From assembly GCA_034678405.1 (NCBI GenBank), contig JAXDBW010000015.1, positions 1 to 8,706 on the forward strand: 8,706 nt of DNA, read 5' to 3'. This DNA is from JAXDBW01 sp034678405 (GTDB taxonomy: Bacteria; Patescibacteriota; Patescibacteriia; UBA10025; JAHIVO01). The translations under genes and the position numbers were made by a program. The stretch's first letter is position 1. Every line of letters starts with the position of its first letter. This document shows, piece after piece, positions 4,927-8,706 of this stretch. Under the pieces are notes generated by a model. The model saw only the letters and a program-made list of their open reading frames with translations, searched no databases and was not told the origin of the DNA.

Positions 4927-6015
4927 ATGGACTTTGGGACAAATACCACCACGTATTACATCATCCTGCCACTCATCGCCATAGTTGCGGCCCTGATCAT
5001 TTGGTTCGTAGCCAGGACAAAAGTTTCGGCTGGCAAGAAGCTAGCCCTCTGGGCGCTGGGGATTTTTGCCTTCGTTGGATTCTCAGTGCTGACACTCTGT
5101 GTGTATTATCACGTAAATGATCATTTTGCTGCGACGTTTAAGTATTATGCGTATTCAGCGCTGGCCCCTGATAGCCGGAGCCCGTTTGATGGTGAAGATC
5201 ATGATCAATCGGTACTTATGATACGCGTAGTCCGTACGGAAAATGGAGAGGTCTCAGTCCTCGAGCACCCCAATCCATATGCTCCGACTCTGGTGGAGCT
5301 GTTCCTATCTGGTAAGTTTGTGACTGCCGATATGTTTAATAATGTACTGACCCTGCCCGATGATGATCTCGATCGCGAAGTTCCGACGTCACTATGGTGG
5401 GCATTGACGAAAGACATTTATGTCCAGGTGGGCGATGCAAATAATTGGGAGGCGTCTCCTGTCCAGGAACTAGGACACGATTTCACCAGCCAAGTGCCGA
5501 CTGGTTGGAAACTCTCCGATTCACAGTCAGACCTCCTCAACACCGTAAAATTTGGCTCACCAGTGGAGTACCACACATTTATTCCTGCGTCAGAAACCGT
5601 AGATGAAAATGATATGTATACTGGCCCAATTATTAGTGCCTCTTCATTCACGATTGATGAGAACTTGTCAGCTCGCGATGTTGCAAATCTGATTCAGGAT
5701 CAGGGTATTGCAGACCAAATAGAGCGGGGCACTGACGCCTGTCTATTTAGCGGTGATGTGCACGTCGACGGAATTGGATACTATGCATACATATCAGACA
5801 ATACTGACTTGACGCAGTGCACCGATCTCGGTACGGAGGTGGCCAAAAGCCGGACACTGGTACTGAAAAATGAAGGAGATAGCCGAGCTCTCATAGTGAC
5901 ACTTACAACGGCAAACAATAATGTATTTGCCGACGCATACTATAGTTTGCGAGAGTTTGTTAATCTAATGAAACTCGACAACACTTCGTTTCAACTAAGT
6001 AAACAAAATGAATAA
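4927..6015 (+). CDS. Membrane-anchored envelope protein with C-terminal exported domain
   Basis: A 362-residue protein, the largest of the cluster. Two membrane helices (about 12-29 and 38-60) flank the loop RTKVSAGKK, matching the N-terminus of the protein at 4037-4462. The following region (about 65-175) is acidic and exported. From about residue 184 a second domain starts with DFTSQVPTGWKLS and ends near YYSLREFVNLMKL (338-350), a pattern similar to PsbP/Mog1-like alpha-beta domains ('..P.gW...' start, helical end). Cys272 and Cys298 could form a disulfide. It looks like the short paralogue fused to an extra domain. Its stop codon overlaps the next start by eight bases. Function unknown; an envelope location is inferred. 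Confidence 0.75.
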   Translation: MDFGTNTTTYYIILPLIAIVAALIIWFVARTKVSAGKKLALWALGIFAFVGFSVLTLCVYYHVNDHFAATFKYYAYSALAPDSRSPFDGEDHDQSVLMIRVVRTENGEVSVLEHPNPYAPTLVELFLSGKFVTADMFNNVLTLPDDDLDREVPTSLWWALTKDIYVQVGDANNWEASPVQELGHDFTSQVPTGWKLSDSQSDLLNTVKFGSPVEYHTFIPASETVDENDMYTGPIISASSFTIDENLSARDVANLIQDQGIADQIERGTDACLFSGDVHVDGIGYYAYISDNTDLTQCTDLGTEVAKSRTLVLKNEGDSRALIVTLTTANNNVFADAYYSLREFVNLMKLDNTSFQLSKQNE

Positions 6016-6580
6016 GCAAGTTAGTTATCTCATCATCATTATTTTGCTTGGGACATCGGTGATTTTTGGCTGGTTATACTTCGGAAGCGAAGAGGGTGAC
6101 AATAATTTGGCGAACGATATTGTATTGGCAGATCAACCAGGTTCAATCATTGACCTCAATGCTAAGACTGACCCGTCCCAGGGTGCAGCTGAGACGAGCA
6201 CATGGTCAGTGGCTGAAGACGGACTGAGCGGTTATACGCTGCGATTTCCACCGGGATGGGCCCGAGTACCCTCGGATCAGTTCATGGTCGCTCCAGAACG
6301 TTTCGTAGAGAATAACCAGTACATAAGTGTAGCGCTACCCATTATCTCCGTCATGACCAGTAGCAATACCTATACGCCCCCGTGGTGGCGGGAAATTACA
6401 CTCGCCAGCGGTACGCCGGTGTATTATAGTTTCGAGGATGGTTTTGATCACTACCATGTGGTGAACAGGGAAGTGATGCTGACTTTTTCTGTTCCAGCTA
6501 GAAGCTTTGATGGATTGTACACCGATGAGGAGTTGCGGCAGGCGGTCCAGATCGTAAATACTTACCAAGTTCTGGAGTGA
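6008..6580 (+). CDS. Membrane-anchored protein with PsbP-like exported domain
   Basis: A 190-residue protein. One N-terminal hydrophobic segment (about 7-26) acts as an uncleaved anchor or signal; no lipobox cysteine is present. A low-complexity polar linker follows, then a domain from about residue 70 with the pattern GYTLRFPPGWARVPSD (75-90) and an ending EELRQAVQIVNTYQVLE (174-190). This 'YPxxW ... I..T' arrangement is typical of small secreted PsbP/Mog1-like domains and resembles the C-terminal domain of the preceding protein. The start ATG overlaps the preceding stop (ATGAATAA), so the two are translationally coupled. The domain name is an inference from pattern only. Confidence 0.75.
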   Translation: MNKQVSYLIIIILLGTSVIFGWLYFGSEEGDNNLANDIVLADQPGSIIDLNAKTDPSQGAAETSTWSVAEDGLSGYTLRFPPGWARVPSDQFMVAPERFVENNQYISVALPIISVMTSSNTYTPPWWREITLASGTPVYYSFEDGFDHYHVVNREVMLTFSVPARSFDGLYTDEELRQAVQIVNTYQVLE

Positions 6581-6611
6581 GAGAAGACTAATTTGAAACA
6601 GCCTACTGCAG

Positions 6612-7004
6612 ATGAAACTGTTCGGCACCGATAATAAGCCAAATACTACAAAGATCGCGATTGCGCTCGCGCTGATAGTGACGTGGATTACTATCTGGGC
6701 ATCCTATCGGCACTTACCATATTCTGGTGATCCGTTTACTTACCCAGATATCGTCTCGGCGAAAGCGGGGTGGCCATTTACTGTGTTTTACTATCCTTTG
6801 CCGCCATTTGGAAATGACATACCTAATCAGGGATCCGCATTTCCGTTCGCCCTCAATGCCATGATTTATTTCATATTAGCCTGGGCGATAGTGCAATTGA
6901 TCCCGGGAAGACTGATTTCGAAAAAACTTGAGAAGCTGCTTGTGTGTATTGCGTTCTGGGTTACTTTGGCAGGCTTGCTTCACACAATCTTACTATTTGA
7001 TTAA
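6612..7004 (+). CDS. Small membrane protein, three helices, last gene of the cluster
   Basis: A 130-residue protein. Helix 1 at about 14-31, then an outside loop rich in Pro and aromatic residues (GWPF at 53-56, YYPLPPFG at 60-67). Helix 2 at about 77-97 ends in QLIPGR, followed by the basic loop LISKKLEK and helix 3 at about 109-128. It shares order and several positions with the protein at 4464-4916 and is probably its paralogue, lacking the cysteine pair. It starts 31 bp after its upstream neighbour, with no clear Shine-Dalgarno site, and is followed by a terminator. Function unknown. Confidence 0.75.
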   Translation: MKLFGTDNKPNTTKIAIALALIVTWITIWASYRHLPYSGDPFTYPDIVSAKAGWPFTVFYYPLPPFGNDIPNQGSAFPFALNAMIYFILAWAIVQLIPGRLISKKLEKLLVCIAFWVTLAGLLHTILLFD

Positions 7005-7020
7005 CCGGAGATCATTATTC

Positions 7021-7043
7021 CGGCCCCTCCGTGGGCCGTGTTT
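7021..7043 (+). terminator. Terminator of the six-gene membrane cluster
   Basis: CGGCCC (7021-7026) and GGGCCG (7033-7038) form the stem around CTCCGT, followed by TGTTTGGTTGTTT. Stem, loop and part of the tail match the terminator at 8579-8605. The T-run is interrupted by G, so it may leak into the M23 gene. Confidence 0.7.
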
Positions 7044-7051
7044 GGTTGTTT

Positions 7052-7103
7052 ATCTTTTCTTTAGAATTCTCTTATCTTTTTTTAATATGCACTTTGCTAT
7101 AGT
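7052..7103 (+). promoter_or_regulatory. Three tandem 11-bp units plus extended -10: candidate regulated promoter of the M23 gene
   Basis: The units are ATCTTTTCTTT (7052-7062), AGAATTCTCTT (7063-7073) and ATCTTTTTTTA (7074-7084). Then come 13 bp and TATAGT (7098-7103), preceded by TGC. Unit number, 11-bp phase and 13-bp spacing equal those at 3549-3600, and the first unit is identical to the middle unit there. No consensus -35 is present. Predicted start about 7110, giving a leader of about 100 bases before the chosen GTG. Confidence 0.6.
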
Positions 7104-7122
7104 GCAACCAAACCTTCCCTCG

Positions 7123-7158
7123 CTGTGCACGTAAAGAAAGGAGGCTCTGTTTGCACAG
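7123..7158 (+). promoter_or_regulatory. Leader hairpin enclosing a strong Shine-Dalgarno site
   Basis: CTGTGC (7123-7128) and GCACAG (7153-7158) can pair, placing AAAGGAGG (7137-7144) in a 24-base loop. A TTG at 7151-7153, in frame with the M23 gene, stands six bases after this site and partly in the stem. A second strong site, GGAGGT (7200-7205), precedes GTG 7211. Strong sites are rare elsewhere in the window, so translation of this gene may be specially controlled. Confidence 0.35.
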
Positions 7159-7210
7159 TCGGGAGGTGACACTGTCCTTTGTAATTCTCAAACTCTTTTG
7201 GAGGTATCTC

Positions 7211-7879
7211 GTGAGATACTCGAAACTTCTCGTTTTCGCAATACTGGCCGTAGCGTTGGTATTTGTCGGCTGCTCGCAAGTCGATGAGCAGGCGAATCCC
7301 GTCTCGTATTCGAATAACACCGACCAGCCCGCAGCGGGCGGCAAGGATCGCGGCGCTCAGCCGATAGCAGCGTCGACAGGTGCGTATATGACCATTGCTT
7401 GGCCGTTTGTCGGGGATAATCCTGATAACTGGACCGGTGATCAGACTGATCCGCCGTATACCGCTGGTGGGACGGTTAATACGGCGTGTCGTGGCTGGGT
7501 CAACTCTCATTCATGGGCCGAACAATACGCCCGCGATTTAAATCGGAGTGGGGGAGACTACGGCCGACATGTCCACGCCGGTTTCGACGGCAAGGTAGTG
7601 ATAGCCTCGTATCAGTCTGGGTATGGCAACAATGTCGTGATCTATGACGCGTCGCGACATGTGGCCGTGCGATACGCTCACCTCTCCTATATTGCGGTGT
7701 CCGTCGGAGACCAAGTGGACATCCGGCAGTACATAGGAGATGTAGGGAATTCGGGCACTACCAGTTCGCACCTACACCTGGTCGGATATGAGAACATCAA
7801 TGACAATTACGGAAATCCGATCATTCCCACGCTCTGCGATTCCGAATTCTACTCCTGTATACTCTATTTCATGTGCTGA
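7211..7879 (+). CDS. Lipoprotein-type M23 (LytM-like) peptidase
   Basis: A 222-residue exported peptidoglycan-hydrolase-like protein. The start is GTG, five bases after GGAGGT. The N-terminus RYSK is followed by a hydrophobic stretch and a lipobox-like FVGC with Cys21, predicting lipid attachment. A TTG at 7151 would add 20 residues and place a second hydrophobic stretch before the signal. After a polar linker the M23 domain shows VNSH (His100), QYARDLN (Asp109), GRHVHAGFDGKVV, GYGN (137-140), RYAHLS (His157) and SSHLHL (His187, His189). The usual HxGxD is absent; instead there is an H-x(4)-QxAxD layout, which I take as the variant metal site (His100, Asp109, first His of HLH). Family role: cutting peptide crosslinks of the cell wall. 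The C-terminus (CDSEFYSCILYFMC) is cysteine-rich and unusual. A candidate regulated promoter lies upstream and a hairpin downstream. Confidence 0.85.
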   Translation: MRYSKLLVFAILAVALVFVGCSQVDEQANPVSYSNNTDQPAAGGKDRGAQPIAASTGAYMTIAWPFVGDNPDNWTGDQTDPPYTAGGTVNTACRGWVNSHSWAEQYARDLNRSGGDYGRHVHAGFDGKVVIASYQSGYGNNVVIYDASRHVAVRYAHLSYIAVSVGDQVDIRQYIGDVGNSGTTSSHLHLVGYENINDNYGNPIIPTLCDSEFYSCILYFMC

Positions 7880-7892
7880 TCGTACTTCGGAA

Positions 7893-7926
7893 GGGTGGGG
7901 AATGAGCAGTTCCTCACCCGTATTTA
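7893..7926 (+). terminator. Likely terminator of the M23 gene
   Basis: GGGTGGGGAA (7893-7902) pairs with TTCCTCACCC (7910-7919), ten pairs including one G-T, around a seven-base loop. The tail GTATTTATT is only moderately T-rich, so strength is uncertain. Confidence 0.6.
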
Positions 7927-7932
7927 TTCCTG

Positions 7933-7938
7933 TATACT
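7933..7938 (+). promoter_or_regulatory. -10 box for the beta-propeller-like gene
   Basis: TATACT (5/6 match) is preceded by TG, with no good -35. It would start transcription at about 7945, leaving a 22-base leader without a Shine-Dalgarno site. A second AT-rich candidate, TATAAA at 7942-7947, lies nearer the gene. The same TCCTGTATACT string also occurs inside the M23 gene end at 7854-7864. Confidence 0.4.
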
Positions 7939-7966
7939 AATTATAAATAATTAACATGAACTTATT

Positions 7967-8554
7967 ATGAAGTTTTTCCAGGCAGCGACTATACTATTTT
8001 TCTTGGCAGTATGTTTTTTTCTTGTTTTCATCACTACTTCTGATGCATTCAATGTAGTTGGTACCGTATTTTCTAATGATACAGGTGATTCACCCATGTC
8101 AACTTCTACGGAAGTCAGCACTTCATTAGCGGCCTCTATCTCACCAGACGGAAAATACATTATTTATCAAAAAAATGGCGTTGATGAGAAATACCGTAGT
8201 TTAGAAATCAAAAATATTGAAACTGGGGAACGAAAGGTGCTGAGCACAGTGACGATGGCAAATGAGTTTCACAGCTTTCTCTGGACGCCGGATAGTGAGC
8301 GAGTGTACTATGCGTGGACAGGATCAGAGAATGCTGGTAACACTACATTTTTTTTCTATTCTCCTGATGACGCGACGCCAGAAGGACGGAATACTATTTC
8401 GTACGAAGACGATAAGCTTGTCCTGAGTGGTAAGGTGACGATCAGTAGAGTGAGTGGCGACCTCCTATATGTGCAGAAGGATAGTAAGATATATTCAATT
8501 GACATGACTAAAGGAGCGGCCGCAGAGCCAACTGAAGTCCTGGATATATTATAG
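7967..8554 (+). CDS. Exported PD40/TolB-like partial beta-propeller protein
   Basis: A 195-residue protein. An N-terminal hydrophobic segment (about 5-23) serves as signal or anchor, then a Ser/Thr-rich linker. Propeller-blade patterns follow: ISPDGKYIIYQK (58-69) with LEIKNIETGERKVL, then LWTPDSERVYYAW (105-117), and a third KVTISRVSGDLLYVQ (156-170) followed by KIYSIDM. The SPDGK..IY form is typical of PD40/TolB-type repeats. Three blades are too few to close a propeller, so it is a short or decayed member, or it oligomerises. The gene is visibly AT-richer than its neighbours. It has its own promoter and terminator, so it is probably a separate unit. Function unknown; an extracytoplasmic interaction role is inferred. 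Confidence 0.75.
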   Translation: MKFFQAATILFFLAVCFFLVFITTSDAFNVVGTVFSNDTGDSPMSTSTEVSTSLAASISPDGKYIIYQKNGVDEKYRSLEIKNIETGERKVLSTVTMANEFHSFLWTPDSERVYYAWTGSENAGNTTFFFYSPDDATPEGRNTISYEDDKLVLSGKVTISRVSGDLLYVQKDSKIYSIDMTKGAAAEPTEVLDIL

Positions 8555-8578
8555 TAACTGATGTGAGTAGCGTATCAC

Positions 8579-8605
8579 AAAACGGCCCCTCCGTGGGCCG
8601 TTTTT
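8579..8605 (+). terminator. Intrinsic terminator, near copy of the one at 7021
   Basis: AAAACGGCCC (8579-8588) pairs with GGGCCGTTTT (8595-8604) around CTCCGT, with a five-T tail and four As upstream, so it can work on both strands. The core CGGCCC-CTCCGT-GGGCCGT is identical to 7021-7039. Confidence 0.85.
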
Positions 8606-8663
8606 GGTTACGATGCCTTCGTAATCCCGGGGGCGTGCAATAAGTTCCCGCCACCCTATTACT

Positions 8664-8705
8664 TGGGGACCCCTCGGCCCGACTGTGGCCTCAGGGCTTC
8701 AATTC
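8664..8705. repeat. Hairpin-forming dispersed repeat, copy B (window edge)
   Basis: Aligns to 3481-3521 with one gap, including the shared CCTCAGGGC block and the following TC-ATTC. TGGGGACCC and GGGCTTCA can pair with a bulged A. The stem is kept although bases differ between the copies, which suggests the structure matters. The element may continue past the window end. No gene is seen in 8606-8706. Confidence 0.45.
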
Positions 8706-8706
8706 T

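Noticed and set aside
6335..6628. Minus-strand frame across the end of the PsbP-like gene
   Set aside because: It is antisense to a well-supported coding frame and its product has no signal, domain or membrane pattern.
8612..8706. T-box-like string on the minus strand (AGGGTGGCGGG then CGCCCCC)
   Set aside because: The TGG core is present, but the conserved ACC of the T-box is replaced by GGG, and no gene follows on the minus strand; transcription would run into the oppositely oriented 7967-8554 gene.

Overview
The window looks like a piece of a small-genome bacterial chromosome, most likely a Candidate Phyla Radiation (Patescibacteria) member. This is inference from gene style, not from a marker gene. 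The pointers are several short membrane or lipoprotein genes with no recognisable family, a multi-pass histidine kinase with an FHELVNPLTAVS-type H-box, weak or absent Shine-Dalgarno sites, and promoters placed so close to start codons that some transcripts would be leaderless. UGA is used as an ordinary stop.

Left half (minus strand, 3365 down to 1): an OmpR/PhoB-type response regulator (2703-3365) with its own promoter and intrinsic terminator. It is followed by a second minus-strand unit: a 36-residue Lys/Ala-rich peptide (2413-2523), a membrane histidine kinase (2393 to 926, broken by a one-base frameshift at 1244-1246), and a 317-residue open frame that leaves the window at base 1. That last frame resembles the squalene-cyclase/prenyltransferase-repeat (alpha/alpha barrel) class and overlaps the kinase end by 26 bases.

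Middle (3366-3702): a 337-bp divergent regulatory region. It holds the regulator promoter, an exact 22-bp direct repeat in two copies, a hairpin repeat seen again at the right edge of the window, a promoter feeding a short structured transcript that ends in an intrinsic terminator (candidate small RNA, about 3606-3673), and a near-perfect -10 box directly in front of the next gene.

Right half (plus strand): a tight six-gene cluster of small membrane/envelope proteins (3703-7004), which appears to contain a duplicated two-gene module. It is followed by a terminator, a lipoprotein-type M23 (LytM-like) peptidase (7211-7879), and an AT-richer gene with a beta-propeller-like (PD40/TolB-type) protein (7967-8554). 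The last gene ends in a near copy of the terminator that closes the six-gene cluster.

The main hypothesis is a self-contained envelope-sensing regulon. Three promoters (kinase operon on the minus strand, candidate small RNA, M23 lipoprotein) share one layout: three tandem 11-bp A(T/G)CTTTTCTTT-like units, exactly 13 bp, then a -10 hexamer. Direct repeats with 11-bp spacing next to the -10 are what PhoB/OmpR-family regulators bind, and a regulator of that family is encoded in the middle of the set.
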